64,000 nt of DNA from Dechloromonas aromatica (nom. nud.) (GCA_017848965.1 JAFIHA010000049.1:37563-101562); one strand, 5' to 3'; shown: positions 16,883 through 30,115, counted from the stretch's first letter. The notes: generated by a model not told the origin, from the sequence alone. Translations and numbers: made by a program.

Positions 16883-19363
16883 TTGAACATCGATACCCCG
16901 ACCGCTTCCGCCGAAGACTCACGGCTGCGCCTCGCCTACCTGCAGGCGGTGGTTTCCAGCCTGCCGCAGGGCATCAGCGTCTTCGACGAGCACCTGCAGT
17001 TGCGCGTCTGGAACCAGGGTTTCATCGACCTGCTCGCCTTGCCGCCGGATCTGGTCAAGGAAGGGGCGCACTTCTCCGACCTCGTCCGCATCCCCGCCCA
17101 GCGCGGTGAATACGGCCCCGGCGACGCCGAGGAGCATGTCCGGCGGATCACCGAGCAGGCCAGCCTGTTCAACCCGCAACGTTTGGAACGGACGCGCCCG
17201 GACGGCCGCACCCGCCTGGTCGACAGCGAACCACTGCTGATCAACGGCAAACTGGCCGGCTTCATCACCACCTATACCGACATCACCGAACGCAAGCAGG
17301 CCGAGGAAGAACTACGTCACCAGCACGCGCTGCTGGAAACCGTCGTCGAGGCAATTCCCAGCGCCGTCACGATGTTCGACAAGAACCTCAACCTGCTGCT
17401 GCACAACCGGGAGTTCCAGCGCCTGCTCGAACTGCCGGACAGCCTGTTCGCCGAACAGCCGGTGCCGATCGAACGCATCTACCGCTTCAACGCCGAGCGC
17501 GGCGAATACGGCCCCGGCGAACCGGAATCGATCGTCCGCGCGCTGATGGCACGCGCCCGCCACCCGGTGCCACACCACTTCGAACGCACCCGGCCAAACG
17601 GCACAACCATCGACGTGCGCGGCGTCCCGCTAGCCGATGGCAGCTTCGTCACCATCTATGCCGACGTCAGCGAACGACTCGCCTCCGCCGAACGGGAAAA
17701 GCTGGCGCAGGTCGTGTTCGACCACACACCGGCCGGCATCGCCGTTACCGACGAGGCGCACCGCCTGCTGTCGGTGAACCCGGCAGTCTCGGCGATGACC
17801 GGGCTGACCCCGGACGCCTTGCTCCAAACCAGCGTCTTCGACCTGATCCGCGCCGACGACAACTGGTCGCGCGAGCAATTGCACGCCAGCCTCGGCCTGC
17901 ATGGCGCCTGGCGCGGCGAAGTCCTGGTGCGGCGCGGCGAGCAGGGCAGTTTCCCGGCCAGCCTGCGCATCAACCGGGTCGAGGAAAACACCGGCAACCT
18001 GCCCTGCCACTACATCTGGATCTTCGCCGACATCACCGAGCGCAAGGAAGCCGAGGCGCGCATGCGCCACATCGCCCAGCACGATTCGCTGACCGGCCTG
18101 CCCAACCGCCTGTCGCTGCTCATGCGCCTCGGCCAGTTGCTGCCGGAAGCGCGCCGTCACGGCTGGAAGGTCGGCATGATGTTCATCGACCTCGACCGCT
18201 TCAAGATCATCAACGACACGCTCGGCCACCAGGTCGGCGACGAGATGCTGCGCGAAGTCGCCTGCCGCCTGTCCAGCGTCGTCCGCGAGACCGATTTTGT
18301 CGCCCGCCTGGGCGGCGACGAGTTCGTCGTCATCCTGCCCGGCATCAATTCGCCGGCCGACGCGGCGCTGGTCGCCAGCAAGATCGTCAATGCGCTGGCG
18401 ACGCCGATCGAAGCCGAAGGTCACGAACTGCACACCAGCCCGTCGATCGGCATCAGTCTCTTCCCGGATGACGGCCCGGACGGCGACGCCATCCTGAAGA
18501 ACGCCGACACCGCGATGTATCACGCCAAATCGGCTGGTCGCAACAACTACCAGTTCTTCGCCGCCGACATGAACCAGCAGGCGACCGAGCGCCTCGACAT
18601 CGAACGCAAGCTGCGTCACGCCATCGGCCGCAACGAACTGGCCCTGGTCTACCAGCCGCAGTTCGGCGCCGACAACCGGGCGACCGGCGTCGAAGCGCTG
18701 CTGCGCTGGCACCATCCGGTCGACGGCATGATCTCGCCCGACCGCTTCATCCCGATCGCCGAGGAAACCGGCATGATCGTCGAGATCGGCGATTGGGTCA
18801 TGCTCACCGCCTGCCGCGACATGAAACACTGGATCGACAGCGGCCTCGTCCCCTTGCGCGTCGCCGTCAACGTCTCGGCCCGCCAGTTGCGCCGGCGCGA
18901 TTTCTGCGAGACGGTCGCCGGCGCGCTCGCCGAATCCGGCCTGCCGGCCGAATTGCTGGAGCTGGAAATCACCGAAAGCTCGGTGATGGAAAACCCGCAG
19001 GAAGCCATCCACATCCTCGAACGTCTCGGCCGCATGGGCGTCAGCCTGGCGATCGACGATTTCGGCACCGGCTATTCCTCGCTCGCCTACCTCAAGCTGT
19101 TCCCGATCGACCACCTGAAGATCGACCGCTCTTTCGTCCGCGACATCGAGCACGACCTCAACGACCGGGCGATCGCCTTCGGCACCATCGCCCTCGCCCA
19201 TTCGCTCGGTCTCAACGTCATCGCCGAAGGCGTCGAGACCGAAGACCAGCTCGAACTGCTGCGCAGCAACGGCTGCGACGAGGTGCAAGGTTTCCTGTTC
19301 AGCAAGCCGCTGTCGAGCGCCGCCGCCTTCGCCTTCCTGCACGCGATGGACCGCCAGGCGTAA
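16883..19363 (+). CDS. PAS-PAS-PAS-GGDEF-EAL c-di-GMP signalling protein
   Basis: About 826 aa, cytoplasmic, with no membrane segments. Two PAS-7-type repeats (residues ~12-125 and ~140-260) share QRGEYGPGD/ERGEYGPGE. A third PAS (~265-390), a GGDEF domain with intact ARLGGDEFVVIL (~400-560) and an EAL domain (~575-820) follow; the EAL has GVEALLRW, ITESSVM, DDFGTGYSSL, KIDRSF and AEGVE. Both catalytic domains look intact. The start is uncertain: I use a TTG at 16883 where homology-like sequence begins; an ATG at 16745 is in frame but the intervening residues look non-coding. Confidence 0.88.
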   Translation: MNIDTPTASAEDSRLRLAYLQAVVSSLPQGISVFDEHLQLRVWNQGFIDLLALPPDLVKEGAHFSDLVRIPAQRGEYGPGDAEEHVRRITEQASLFNPQRLERTRPDGRTRLVDSEPLLINGKLAGFITTYTDITERKQAEEELRHQHALLETVVEAIPSAVTMFDKNLNLLLHNREFQRLLELPDSLFAEQPVPIERIYRFNAERGEYGPGEPESIVRALMARARHPVPHHFERTRPNGTTIDVRGVPLADGSFVTIYADVSERLASAEREKLAQVVFDHTPAGIAVTDEAHRLLSVNPAVSAMTGLTPDALLQTSVFDLIRADDNWSREQLHASLGLHGAWRGEVLVRRGEQGSFPASLRINRVEENTGNLPCHYIWIFADITERKEAEARMRHIAQHDSLTGLPNRLSLLMRLGQLLPEARRHGWKVGMMFIDLDRFKIINDTLGHQVGDEMLREVACRLSSVVRETDFVARLGGDEFVVILPGINSPADAALVASKIVNALATPIEAEGHELHTSPSIGISLFPDDGPDGDAILKNADTAMYHAKSAGRNNYQFFAADMNQQATERLDIERKLRHAIGRNELALVYQPQFGADNRATGVEALLRWHHPVDGMISPDRFIPIAEETGMIVEIGDWVMLTACRDMKHWIDSGLVPLRVAVNVSARQLRRRDFCETVAGALAESGLPAELLELEITESSVMENPQEAIHILERLGRMGVSLAIDDFGTGYSSLAYLKLFPIDHLKIDRSFVRDIEHDLNDRAIAFGTIALAHSLGLNVIAEGVETEDQLELLRSNGCDEVQGFLFSKPLSSAAAFAFLHAMDRQA

Positions 19364-19396
19364 AATCCGGGTTTTTCCTTTTTCTCGGAATTTCCC

Positions 19397-20410
<1,014 letters not shown>

Positions 20411-20424
20411 ATCGCCAGACGGCG

Positions 20425-20451
20425 GCCGATTAGGGAATCTCCTAATTCGGC
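20425..20451. other. Inverted repeat after fbp
   Basis: GCCGATTAGG and CCTAATTCGGC form a ~10-bp stem with one bulge and a 6-nt loop, 15 bp after the fbp stop. There is no U-run, so it is not a classical terminator; it may stabilise the transcript end or bind a regulator. Confidence 0.5.
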
Positions 20452-20479
20452 ATTGCGGCGAATCGGCAGACCATGACGG

Positions 20480-20533
20480 CTATCGACCCCGAATAGATCG
20501 ATAGTGCATCCATCCGCCCCGCTTCGGCGGGGC
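20480..20533. promoter_or_regulatory. Dyad and UUCG hairpin in the dctP leader
   Basis: A perfect 7-bp dyad CTATCGA...TCGATAG (20480-20504, 11-nt centre) looks like an operator. Next comes a perfect 7-bp hairpin GCCCCGC-TTCG-GCGGGGC (20516-20533) with a stable UUCG loop, ending 21 bp before the dctP start codon. The hairpin probably sits in the 5' UTR and could protect the mRNA; no U-run follows. Confidence 0.5.
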
Positions 20534-20554
20534 ACCAAAACGAGGAGACCATTC

Positions 20555-21694
20555 ATGGAAAGACGCAAGTTTCTGACCACCGCTTCGCTGGGCGCCGCCG
20601 CCGGCGCCGGCATGTTGCTGAGCGCCTGCGGCAAGAAGGAAGAAGCCGCCCCGCAGACCGCCGCCCCGGCCGCCCCCGCCATCGTCACCGGCGGCGAGAC
20701 CATCCGCTGGCGCCTCGCTTCCAGCTTCCCGAAAGCGCTCGACACCATCTACGGCGCGGCCGACACCTTTTCGGCCAAGGTCAAGGAACTGTCCGGCGGC
20801 AAGTTCGAAATCTCCGTCCACCCCGGCGGCGAACTGGTCCCGCCGTTCGGCGTGCTCGATGCGGTCCAGCAGGGCACCGTCGAATGCGCGCACACCGCGC
20901 CGTATTACTTTTTCGGCAAGGACGAGAGCTTCGCGATGGACTGCACCATCCCGTTCGGCCTCAACTCCCGCCAGACCACCGCCTGGATGTTCCAGGGCAA
21001 CGGCTTGAAGCTGCTGCGCGAACTCTACGCCCAGTACAACATCGTCAATTTCCCGATGGGCAACACCGGCGCCCAGATGGGCGGCTGGTACCGCAAGGAA
21101 ATCAAGTCGCTGGCCGACATCAATGGCCTGAAGATGCGCATCGGCGGCTTCGGCGGGCGCATCCTCGCCGGCATCGGCGGCGTGCCGCAGAACATCCCGG
21201 CCGGCGAAATCTACCAGTCGCTGGAAAAGGGCACGATCGACGCCACCGAATGGATCGGCCCCTACGACGACCAGAAGCTCGGCCTCAACAAGGTCGCCGG
21301 CTACTACGCCTACCCGGCCTGGTGGGAAGGCGGCCCGCAACTGACGCTGTACGTCAGCGACAAGGCCTACAACAGCCTGTCCAAGGAATACAAGGCGATC
21401 ATCGAGTGCGCCTCGGCCTACGCCCACGTCGACATGCAAGCCAAGTACGACGCCCGCAACCCGACCGCGCTGAAGGAACTGGTCGCCGGCGGCACCAAGC
21501 TGTTCCGTCTGCCGAAGGACGTCATGGACGCCGCCTTCAAGTTCTCGCAGGAACACTACGCCGAGCTGTCGGCGAAGAACCCGAACTGGAAGAAGATCTA
21601 CGCCGACTACGAAGTCTTCCGCCGCGACCAGCACCAGTGGTTCCGCTTCTCGGAAGCCGGCTTCGACAGCTACATGCAGTCGCAGAAACTCTGA
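20555..21694 (+). CDS. dctP: TRAP transporter substrate-binding lipoprotein DctP
   Basis: Periplasmic solute receptor of a TRAP transporter; 379 aa. The N-terminus combines a twin-arginine-like MERRKFLTTASLG with a lipobox LLSAC, so it is probably Tat-exported and lipid-anchored. The mature part has the DctP fold wording (TIRWRLASSFPK, LKMRIGGFGGRIL, GTIDATEWIGPYDD), closest in style to TakP-like receptors for organic/keto acids. The ATG at 20555 follows a strong GAGGAG. The permease genes lie convergently just downstream, an unusual split arrangement for a TRAP system. Substrate unknown. Confidence 0.88.
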   Translation: MERRKFLTTASLGAAAGAGMLLSACGKKEEAAPQTAAPAAPAIVTGGETIRWRLASSFPKALDTIYGAADTFSAKVKELSGGKFEISVHPGGELVPPFGVLDAVQQGTVECAHTAPYYFFGKDESFAMDCTIPFGLNSRQTTAWMFQGNGLKLLRELYAQYNIVNFPMGNTGAQMGGWYRKEIKSLADINGLKMRIGGFGGRILAGIGGVPQNIPAGEIYQSLEKGTIDATEWIGPYDDQKLGLNKVAGYYAYPAWWEGGPQLTLYVSDKAYNSLSKEYKAIIECASAYAHVDMQAKYDARNPTALKELVAGGTKLFRLPKDVMDAAFKFSQEHYAELSAKNPNWKKIYADYEVFRRDQHQWFRFSEAGFDSYMQSQKL

Positions 21695-21714
21695 GGCAGG
21701 CACCTCGCCCGTAC

Positions 21715-21742
21715 AACCCGCAGCCGGTCTGCGGGTTTTTTG
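21715..21742 (+). terminator. Rho-independent terminator of dctP
   Basis: Stem AACCCGCAG/CTGCGGGTT with a short CCGGT loop, followed by TTTTTTG. It lies 20 bp after the dctP stop. Confidence 0.85.
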
Positions 21743-21761
21743 TGGGCGGAAAACCCAGTGC

Positions 21762-21797
21762 ACAAAAAAAACGCCCGGTCATTACATCCGGGCGGTT
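21762..21797 (-). terminator. Rho-independent terminator of dctQM
   Basis: On the - strand, CCGCCCGG/CCGGGCG arms surround an ~11-nt loop and are followed by a run of eight U (A-run at 21764-21771 on +). It closes the dctQ-dctM transcript. Confidence 0.85.
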
Positions 21798-21819
21798 TTC
21801 GTTGCCGGGAGAAAAGGCC

Positions 21820-23568
21820 TCAGCGCTTGGCGTCCTGGCGCATTTCCTCCATCAGGGCTGCCGCCGGGTCGGCCGCGGGATCGCTCGGTGGCGCAATCGG
21901 GTCCGGCAGGGCGGGCTGATCGCCCCAGGAACTGCTGCCGGCGTCGAGCTCGATGGTGTTGAGATCGACCTTGACCTTTTCGTCCAGACTGCCGGTCACC
22001 AGGCCGGGGTACATGATCAGCACCGCCACCATGATCAGTTGCAGGATGATGAAGGCAATCGCCCCCTTGTAGATCTGCGGCGTCGTCAGCGGATCGATCT
22101 GCTTGCCGGTCACCGCATCCTTGTAAGCGGTGCGGGCGGCGACGCTGCGCAGGTAGAACAGGGCGAAGCCGAAAGGCGGGGTGAGGAAGGAGGTCTGCAG
22201 GTTCATCGCGATCAACACGCCGAACCAGATCAGGTTGATGTCCATCTTCTCCGCCACCGGCGCCAGCAGCGGGACGACGATGAAGGCAATCTCGAAGAAG
22301 TCGATGAACATGCCGAGAACGAAGACCAGCAGGTTCACGAACACCAGGAAACCGATCTGCCCGCCTGGCAGCTTGTCGAACAGGTGCTCAACCCAGATGT
22401 GCCCGTCGGCGGCGTTGAAGGTGAAGGAAAACACCGTCGAGCCGATCAGGATGAAGAGTACGAAACAGGACAGGCGGGCGCTGTTGTCGAGCGCCTCCTT
22501 GAGCAAGGTCAGCGACAGCTGACGGCGGCTCAGCGCCATGATCAGCGCCCCCACCGCCCCCATCGCGCCGCCTTCGGTCGGCGTGGCGATGCCGAGGAAG
22601 ATCGTGCCGAGCACCAGGAAGATCAGCACCAGCGGCGGGATCAATGCAAAGGTGACGCGCTCGGCGAGCACCGAAAGCAGGCCGAGCTTCAGTTGCTTGT
22701 TGATGATCGCCAGCAGCAGGGCGACGATACCGATCACCGACAGGGTGAAGATGGCGCGCTCGTCGAACGGCGCCAGCCCCTTTCTGCCAAACAGGCTATC
22801 GGCAACCGCGTCGTAATTGAAGAAGAGCAGCAGGCCGATCGCCCAGGAACCGGCCGACAGCAGCCACAGCGATAGCTGCCCGCTGCGCCCGTTCGGTTCG
22901 CGGTAAATCCGTGCCTCGGGGGGCAGCGCCGGCACCCAGTCCGGCTTGAAAATCGCCAGACCGACGATGAAGATCACGTACAACCCAACCAGCATGAAGG
23001 CCGGAATCATCGCCCCGGCATACATGTCGCCGACCGAGCGACCGAGTTGGTCGGCCATCACGATGAGCACCAGCGAGGGCGGAATTGCCTGCGCCAAGGT
23101 GCCGGAGGCGGTGATCGTCCCGGCGGCGATGGCGCGGTTGTAACCGTAGCGCAGCATGATTGGCAGCGAGATCAGCCCCATTGCAATCACCGACGCGGCA
23201 ACCACCCCGGTGGTCGCCGCCAGCAGGGCGCCGACGATGATCACGGCCAGCGCCAGCCCGCCGCGCAACGGGCCGAAGACCTGGCCGATCGACTCCAGCA
23301 GATCCTCGGCCATGCCGCTCTTCTGCAGGATGATGCCCATCAGCGTGAAGAAGGGAATGGCCAGCAGGGTATCGTTCTGCATGATGCCGAACAGGCGTAA
23401 CGGCAAAGCCTGGAACAAGGTGGCCGGGAACAGCCCGGCCTCCATGCCGACGGTACCGAACAGCAGGCCGGTGGCGGCCAGCGCGAAGGCCACCGGAAAA
23501 CCGGAGAGGAGGAAGAAAATCAAGCCCACGAACATCAGGGGGACAAAGTATTCGGCGATGAAGGCCAT
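21820..23568 (-). CDS. dctM: TRAP transporter large permease DctM
   Basis: A 582-aa inner-membrane protein with about 12-14 membrane segments; the ion-coupled transport subunit. Family wording: [60 protein letters not shown] and [16 protein letters not shown]. It is longer than the usual ~430 aa because of a central insertion (~210-300) with extra membrane segments and a hydrophilic C-terminal tail (~50 aa, proline/aspartate-rich). The start overlaps the dctQ stop. Confidence 0.93.
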   Translation of the reverse strand: MAFIAEYFVPLMFVGLIFFLLSGFPVAFALAATGLLFGTVGMEAGLFPATLFQALPLRLFGIMQNDTLLAIPFFTLMGIILQKSGMAEDLLESIGQVFGPLRGGLALAVIIVGALLAATTGVVAASVIAMGLISLPIMLRYGYNRAIAAGTITASGTLAQAIPPSLVLIVMADQLGRSVGDMYAGAMIPAFMLVGLYVIFIVGLAIFKPDWVPALPPEARIYREPNGRSGQLSLWLLSAGSWAIGLLLFFNYDAVADSLFGRKGLAPFDERAIFTLSVIGIVALLLAIINKQLKLGLLSVLAERVTFALIPPLVLIFLVLGTIFLGIATPTEGGAMGAVGALIMALSRRQLSLTLLKEALDNSARLSCFVLFILIGSTVFSFTFNAADGHIWVEHLFDKLPGGQIGFLVFVNLLVFVLGMFIDFFEIAFIVVPLLAPVAEKMDINLIWFGVLIAMNLQTSFLTPPFGFALFYLRSVAARTAYKDAVTGKQIDPLTTPQIYKGAIAFIILQLIMVAVLIMYPGLVTGSLDEKVKVDLNTIELDAGSSSWGDQPALPDPIAPPSDPAADPAAALMEEMRQDAKR

Positions 23569-24170
23569 CAGCGCTTCTCCTCACGGGCACGACCGGCGTG
23601 CTCTTCGATTTCGTAGGACAGGACATCCTCCTCGGGGGCGTGCGGGTTGTGGCCGATAGGATCGGGGATCATTCCGGCGAGGAAGGCAAAACGCTTGATC
23701 AGTTCGGAGAGCGATTGCAGCATGAGCAAGGCAAACCCGACCGGCATCATCAGGTATACCGGCCAACGGATCAGCCCCCCGGCGTTTTGCGACATTTCCC
23801 CGCTAGCCCAGGCGCCAGTGAACAGCGGCCAGGAAAGGTCGATGAAAACCACGCAGAAAGGCCAGAGGATGAGCAGGATGCCGATGATGTCAATGAGATT
23901 GCGCACCTTGGGCGAGAAACGGTTGGACAGGAAATCGATGCGGACGTGGGCGTTCTTCATGAACACGAAGCCCGCGCCGAGCAGGAAGACCGCCGAGAAC
24001 AGGTACCACTGGATTTCCAGGAAGGCATTGGAACCGATATTGAGCGTCTTGCGCACGACCGCGTTGCCGGCAGAAATCAGCACGGCAAGCAGGACCAGCC
24101 AGTAAATCAATTTCCCGAGACGTTCGCTGAACGCATCGATCAAACGCGACAGCACGAGCAGATACTGCAT
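23568..24170 (-). CDS. dctQ: TRAP transporter small permease DctQ
   Basis: A 200-aa membrane protein with four predicted helices ([69 protein letters not shown]) and the family signature [15 protein letters not shown]. Two starts compete: ATG at 24176 lies directly against AGGAGG, while ATG at 24170 has 6-bp spacing, so I use 24170. Partner of DctM; long C-terminal cytoplasmic tail. Confidence 0.9.
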   Translation of the reverse strand: MQYLLVLSRLIDAFSERLGKLIYWLVLLAVLISAGNAVVRKTLNIGSNAFLEIQWYLFSAVFLLGAGFVFMKNAHVRIDFLSNRFSPKVRNLIDIIGILLILWPFCVVFIDLSWPLFTGAWASGEMSQNAGGLIRWPVYLMMPVGFALLMLQSLSELIKRFAFLAGMIPDPIGHNPHAPEEDVLSYEIEEHAGRAREEKR

Positions 24171-24377
24171 TGTCATCCTCCTCTGCCGCACGAAGGGCGG
24201 CATCTCTGCGTTGCAGTCTACCCACCGGCCAGTCGCACAAAAATTAGGGATAGCCCTGAGAGGCTGGAAGATGATTGGCGAACAGCCCCCACAAGCACCG
24301 GCAAACCGCTGGCCAGCTATCCAAAAGCCGGCTTTTCGCCGATAATTACGGCTTTTCAGCAGGCTGGATCCCGGATC

Positions 24378-26381
24378 ATGAGCGTGAGCATTCCTCCCAA
24401 GTTCAACCCCCTGACCGGCGCCATCCGCGCGCTAGCCATGGACGCCGTCCAGCAAGCCAACTCCGGTCACCCGGGCGCGCCGATGGGCATGGCCGAGATC
24501 GCCGAAGTCCTGTGGCGGCGCCACCTGCGCCACAACCCGGCCAATCCGGCATGGCCCGACCGCGACCGCTTCGTGCTGTCAAACGGCCACGGTTCGATGC
24601 TGATCTACGCGCTGCTGCACCTGACCGGCTACGACGTCAGCATCGACGACCTGAAGAACTTCCGCCAGCTCCACGCCAAGACCCCGGGCCACCCGGAATA
24701 CGGCTACACGCCGGGCGTCGAGACGACCACCGGGCCGCTCGGCCAGGGCATCACCAACGCCGTCGGCTTCGCGCTGGCCGAGAAGGTGCTGGCTGCCGAG
24801 TTCAACCGCCCCGGCCACGACATCGTCAACCACCACACCTACACCTTCCTCGGCGACGGCTGCCTGATGGAAGGCGTCTCGCATGAAGCCTGCTCGCTCG
24901 CCGGCACGCTTGGCCTGGGCAAGCTGATCGCCTTCTGGGACGACAACGGCATCTCGATCGACGGTCACGTCGAAGGCTGGTTCACTGACGACACGCCGAA
25001 ACGCTTCGAGGCCTACGGCTGGCACGTCGTACCCAAAGTCGACGGCCACGACCCGGAAGCCATCGAACGCGCCCTGCTCGCCGCCAAGGCGGTGCATGAC
25101 AAACCGAGCCTGATCTGCTGCCGCACCGTGATCGGCGCCGGCTCGCCGAACAAGCAGGGTAGCCACGACTGTCACGGCGCGCCGCTCGGCAAGGACGAGA
25201 TCGCCGCCGCCCGCGCCTACATCGGCTGGAATTTCCCGCCCTTCGAAGTCCCCGGTGACGTCTATGCCGCCTGGAACGGCAAAGTCCGCGGCGCCGCCTT
25301 CCAGGAAAACTGGGAACGCCGTTTCGCCAAGTACCAGACCGAGTTCCCGGAACTCGCCGCCGAGTTCGAACGCCGCGTGATGCAGCGCCAACTGCCGGCC
25401 AGCTGGGAAGAAACCAAGGCCGCCTACCTCGCCACCTGCCGCGCCAAGGCCGAGAACATCGCCACGCGCAAGGCTTCGCAGAACGCCATCGCCGCGCTGG
25501 TCCCGGCGGTGCCGGAAATCTTCGGCGGCTCGGCCGACCTGGCCGGTTCCAACCTGACCTTCGTCAAAGGCAGCAAAGGCGTCACCAAGACTGAGGGCGG
25601 CAACTACTGCTACTACGGCGTGCGTGAATTCGGCATGACCGCCATCGCCAACGGCCTCGCGCTGCACGGCGGCCTGATTCCCTACACCGCGACCTTCCTG
25701 GTCTTCTCGGATTACGCGCGCAACGGCATCCGCATGGCGGCGCTGATGAAGCAGCGCCAGATCATGGTCTATACCCATGACTCCATCGGTCTCGGCGAGG
25801 ACGGCCCGACCCACCAGCCGGTCGAGCACATCCCGTCGATGCGCATCATCCCGAACCTGGATGTCTGGCGCCCGGCCGACGCCACCGAAACCGCCATCGC
25901 CTGGATCTCGGGCGTCGAACGCCAGGACGGCCCGAGCCTGCTCGCCCTGTCGCGCCAGAACCTGCCGACCGTGACGCAGAACGCCGCCGACGCCGACATC
26001 GCCCGCGGCGGCTACGTACTGGCCGAAAACGCCGACGCGCAGATCACGCTGATCGCCACCGGCTCCGAGGTCAAGCTGGCGCTCGACGCGCAGGCCGCGC
26101 TGGCCGGCGAAGGCATCGCCGCGCGCGTCGTGTCGATGCCCTGCACCAATGTCTTCGACCGCCAGAGCGACGACTACAGGGCTTCGGTGCTTGGCACCTG
26201 CAAGAAGCGCATCGCCATCGAAGCGGCACATCCGGATTTCTGGCGCAAGTACGTCGGCCTGCACGGCGCGGTCATCGGTATCGACCGCTTCGGCGAATCG
26301 GCACCGGCCGGCCAGCTCTTCGAACAGTTCGGCTTCACCGTCGGCAACGTCGTCGCCACGGCGAAAAGCCTGTTGTCCTGA
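24378..26381 (+). CDS. tkt: Transketolase (housekeeping copy)
   Basis: Thiamine-diphosphate enzyme of the pentose phosphate and Calvin pathways; 667 aa. Motifs: [23 protein letters not shown], the TPP-binding [13 protein letters not shown]...[10 protein letters not shown], and the C-terminal [19 protein letters not shown]. The ATG at 24378 is preceded by GGAT only, but matches the family start. gap follows 35 bp downstream. A paralogue (cbbT) is encoded at 41792-43825. Confidence 0.95.
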   Translation: MSVSIPPKFNPLTGAIRALAMDAVQQANSGHPGAPMGMAEIAEVLWRRHLRHNPANPAWPDRDRFVLSNGHGSMLIYALLHLTGYDVSIDDLKNFRQLHAKTPGHPEYGYTPGVETTTGPLGQGITNAVGFALAEKVLAAEFNRPGHDIVNHHTYTFLGDGCLMEGVSHEACSLAGTLGLGKLIAFWDDNGISIDGHVEGWFTDDTPKRFEAYGWHVVPKVDGHDPEAIERALLAAKAVHDKPSLICCRTVIGAGSPNKQGSHDCHGAPLGKDEIAAARAYIGWNFPPFEVPGDVYAAWNGKVRGAAFQENWERRFAKYQTEFPELAAEFERRVMQRQLPASWEETKAAYLATCRAKAENIATRKASQNAIAALVPAVPEIFGGSADLAGSNLTFVKGSKGVTKTEGGNYCYYGVREFGMTAIANGLALHGGLIPYTATFLVFSDYARNGIRMAALMKQRQIMVYTHDSIGLGEDGPTHQPVEHIPSMRIIPNLDVWRPADATETAIAWISGVERQDGPSLLALSRQNLPTVTQNAADADIARGGYVLAENADAQITLIATGSEVKLALDAQAALAGEGIAARVVSMPCTNVFDRQSDDYRASVLGTCKKRIAIEAAHPDFWRKYVGLHGAVIGIDRFGESAPAGQLFEQFGFTVGNVVATAKSLLS

Positions 26382-26416
26382 TTTCAATACATCCAACGCA
26401 GAGAGGAAATAGATCC

Positions 26417-27445
<1,029 letters not shown>

Positions 27446-27462
27446 ACGAAGCAGGCTCAAGG

Positions 27463-27490
27463 AAACCGCCGGCAAGCCGGCGGTTTTTTT
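27463..27490 (+). terminator. Rho-independent terminator after gap
   Basis: Perfect stem AAACCGCCGGC/GCCGGCGGTTT around a short loop, followed by a run of T. Confidence 0.92.
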
Positions 27491-27513
27491 TCGCCCGGTT
27501 AATGCCAAGTGCT

Positions 27514-27519
27514 TATAAT
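27514..27519 (+). promoter_or_regulatory. Perfect sigma-70 -10 box upstream of the chemoreceptor gene
   Basis: TATAAT at 27514-27519, 129 bp before the chemoreceptor ATG. The sequence 17 bp upstream (TCGCCC) is a poor -35, so recognition of the -35 is uncertain. I see no clear FliA-type motif. Confidence 0.4.
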
Positions 27520-27647
27520 CGATTAAGCCAGATTTAATCCATTTACTGCACTATCAGTCTGCAAATCCATCGTCCCCTCGCATTGCCCAAAAATAGAGCA
27601 ATTGCAATGCAGCAAGCTGACAATAATTTCACATTCCGGGAGGCGTC

Positions 27648-29276
27648 ATGAGCTGGTTCGACAATCTTTCACTGCGTTACAAGCTGCTGATCAACTTTCT
27701 TGCCAGCGGCGGCATCCTGATCGCGGCGATCGTCTTCTCCGTCGTCGAATTGCGTTCGGCAGGCAGGGATATGGCCGAGCTTGCCGGCAACAGCCTGCCC
27801 TCGATCCAGGCGATCGGGGAAATCAGCCAGCTCCGACTGCGTTATCGCGTACGCAGCCTGGAATACATGTTGCCCGACACCCCGGAAGCCAAGGCCAAGC
27901 TGGCCAAGGATATGGGGAAGCTCGACGGTATGTTGCGCGAGGCCTTCGCCAGGTACGAAAAACTGATTTCCAGCGACAAGGAAAGGGAAGTCTACAAGGC
28001 CGCCATAGCTGCCGCCGACGACTACAAGGCCAGCGTCGAGAAGGCGGTTGCGCTGACCGTGGCGGGTGATGAAGCCGGCGCCCAGCAACTGCGCAAAACC
28101 GAGTGGGTGAAAAACGCCAACAAGCTGCGCGACCGCACCGACGAGTTGACCGACATCAACCGCCAGGCGGCCGACGCGCTGTCCGAACAGACCCAGAAGG
28201 ACCTGGCCAGCGGACTGACCGGCGCCATCACCGCGCTGATCGGCGGCACCTTGATGGCCCTCCTCGTTTCCTATGTCGTCGCCCAGCGCATGGGCCATCA
28301 GCTTGACCAGGCCGTCGCCGCCACCGAGCGCATCGCCGAGGGCAACCTGACCGGCGACGTACCGGGCGGCGGCGCCGACGAAATCGGCAAGCTGCTGCGC
28401 GCGGTCGCCCACATGCAGCTCTCGCTGCGCAGCACCATCGGCGAATCGCTACGCGGGGCCGGCCAGGTGCTCGAAGCCTCCAAAGCCCTCAACCACTCGG
28501 TGCAGATGATCGACGAATCGGCGTCGATCCAGAGCTCCGCCGCCTCGGCAATCGCCGCCAACGTCGAGGAACTGACGGTGTCGATCAACCACGTTTCCGA
28601 CAGCACCGGCGAAGCCGCCCGCCTCGCCGGGGAATCGGACAAGCAAGCCAGCCATGGTCGGCAGGCCATCGACGCACTGGTCGACCGCATCAATCAGGTG
28701 GCCGATGTCGTACGCGAGGCATCCGAGCAGATCACCAATCTCAAAAACGAATCCGAGAAGATCTCCAGCATCGTCTCGGTGATCCGCGACATTGCCGACC
28801 AGACCAACCTGCTCGCCCTGAACGCCGCCATCGAAGCCGCCCGCGCCGGCGAAAGCGGGCGTGGCTTTGCCGTCGTCGCCGATGAAGTGCGCAAGCTGGC
28901 CGAGCGCACCTCGGTGTCCACCGGAGAAATCGGCAAGATGGTCAATGCCATCCAGCAATCGACCGGCCAGGTGGTCAGCGGCGTCGCCCAGGGCGTCCAG
29001 CTCGCCGACAGCAGCGTTGAGCTGGCGCAGCAGGCCGGATCGGCGATCGCCGAGATGCGTGCGATGGCGCAGCAGGTCGCCGAGGTCATTAGCGATGTCG
29101 ATAGCGGCCTGCGCGAACAATCGACCGCATCCACCGATGTCGCCGTCAAGATCGAACAGATCGCGACCCAGGCGGAAGAAGCCAGCGCCATCGCGCACGA
29201 GACTTCGCAAGCCTCGACCTCTCTCGACAGCACCGCCCGCCAGTTGCAGGCCGCGGTGTCCCGCTTCCGTATCTGA
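27648..29276 (+). CDS. Methyl-accepting chemotaxis protein
   Basis: A 542-aa transmembrane chemoreceptor. TM1 ~12-34, a periplasmic four-helix-bundle ligand domain (~35-185; 4HB_MCP type), TM2 ~187-210 ([17 protein letters not shown]), a HAMP domain (~212-265) and the cytoplasmic signalling hairpin. The hairpin tip reads [36 protein letters not shown] in overlapping order, strictly conserved in MCPs. A GGGAGG Shine-Dalgarno precedes the ATG. No NWETF-type pentapeptide at the C-terminus. Ligand unknown. Confidence 0.93.
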   Translation: MSWFDNLSLRYKLLINFLASGGILIAAIVFSVVELRSAGRDMAELAGNSLPSIQAIGEISQLRLRYRVRSLEYMLPDTPEAKAKLAKDMGKLDGMLREAFARYEKLISSDKEREVYKAAIAAADDYKASVEKAVALTVAGDEAGAQQLRKTEWVKNANKLRDRTDELTDINRQAADALSEQTQKDLASGLTGAITALIGGTLMALLVSYVVAQRMGHQLDQAVAATERIAEGNLTGDVPGGGADEIGKLLRAVAHMQLSLRSTIGESLRGAGQVLEASKALNHSVQMIDESASIQSSAASAIAANVEELTVSINHVSDSTGEAARLAGESDKQASHGRQAIDALVDRINQVADVVREASEQITNLKNESEKISSIVSVIRDIADQTNLLALNAAIEAARAGESGRGFAVVADEVRKLAERTSVSTGEIGKMVNAIQQSTGQVVSGVAQGVQLADSSVELAQQAGSAIAEMRAMAQQVAEVISDVDSGLREQSTASTDVAVKIEQIATQAEEASAIAHETSQASTSLDSTARQLQAAVSRFRI

Positions 29277-29291
29277 TGGCGGCGATGCCCG

Positions 29292-29987
29292 ATGGCTCAA
29301 ATCGCATCCGCCAGCCAAACGGCCAAAGCCCGGCGGCGGCCCGTCGTCGCCAGCACTGACGAAACCGCCGCCTCGCTCTCCCCGGCGATGCAGCGGATCG
29401 TTTCGCTGCTGCGAGCAAAAACCCCCCTCTCTCCCAAGGAGATCGCGCGCGACGCCTTCATCGCCCTGACCACCCTCGAAGGCGGCGGATACCTCAAAAA
29501 GATGAAAGGCCTTGGGCTGATTCGCATCGAAGGCTGGCTGAAAAACCACAACGGTTTTACCACGCCGCTTTATGCGTTGGGCCGAGGAACGGATTGCCCC
29601 CGTCCGAAATTCGCGTCGATTGACCGGGACTCCCGCGGCATGGCGAAAATCGTCGCCATCCTCAATACCCGAAGCAAGCTGGACTACCGGGAAATCGCCA
29701 AGCTGGCCGGCATCTCCGCCAACACGATCAAGAACGCCAAATACATGGATTCGCTCCTGGAACAAGGAAGAGTCCATGTGGCAGCTTGGCGGCGCGGCCG
29801 CAACGGCCACCTCTACCCGCTCTTCAACGCCGGCGCCGGCGAAAGCGCAGTCAGGCCGGAACAACTGAGCCGGCAGGAAATCATGCAGCGCCATCGAACC
29901 CGCCAAAAAATCCTCTCCGGAAAAGCGACTGCCTTTGATTGCCAACTGAAATCCCTGCCCCTGGCTGGCCCGCCAGTTACTCCATGA
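29292..29987 (+). CDS. Protein with two tandem winged-helix-like repeats
   Basis: A 231-aa protein of unrecognised family. Residues ~35-105 and ~117-188 look like tandem copies of one winged-helix unit: PLSPKEIARDAFIALTTLEGG...GFTTPLYALGRG and LDYREIAKLAGISANTIKNAK...GHLYPLFNAGAG. Each ends in an aromatic beta-wing and a G-rich turn. The basic N-terminus (AKARRR) and HTH character suggest DNA binding. It starts 15 bp after the chemoreceptor stop and may be cotranscribed. No catalytic motif seen. Confidence 0.55.
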   Translation: MAQIASASQTAKARRRPVVASTDETAASLSPAMQRIVSLLRAKTPLSPKEIARDAFIALTTLEGGGYLKKMKGLGLIRIEGWLKNHNGFTTPLYALGRGTDCPRPKFASIDRDSRGMAKIVAILNTRSKLDYREIAKLAGISANTIKNAKYMDSLLEQGRVHVAAWRRGRNGHLYPLFNAGAGESAVRPEQLSRQEIMQRHRTRQKILSGKATAFDCQLKSLPLAGPPVTP

Positions 29988-30115
29988 GGCAGCTCGGACA
30001 GCCAGGCGCCTCCATTTGTCACGCGTACCCGGAATCCATGCCGTGCTGGTAAAATTGCGGCTTGACCATCCGCGTCGCACCACCGTACTTGCCTGCCAAC
30101 TTTCCGTCCCCTGAA

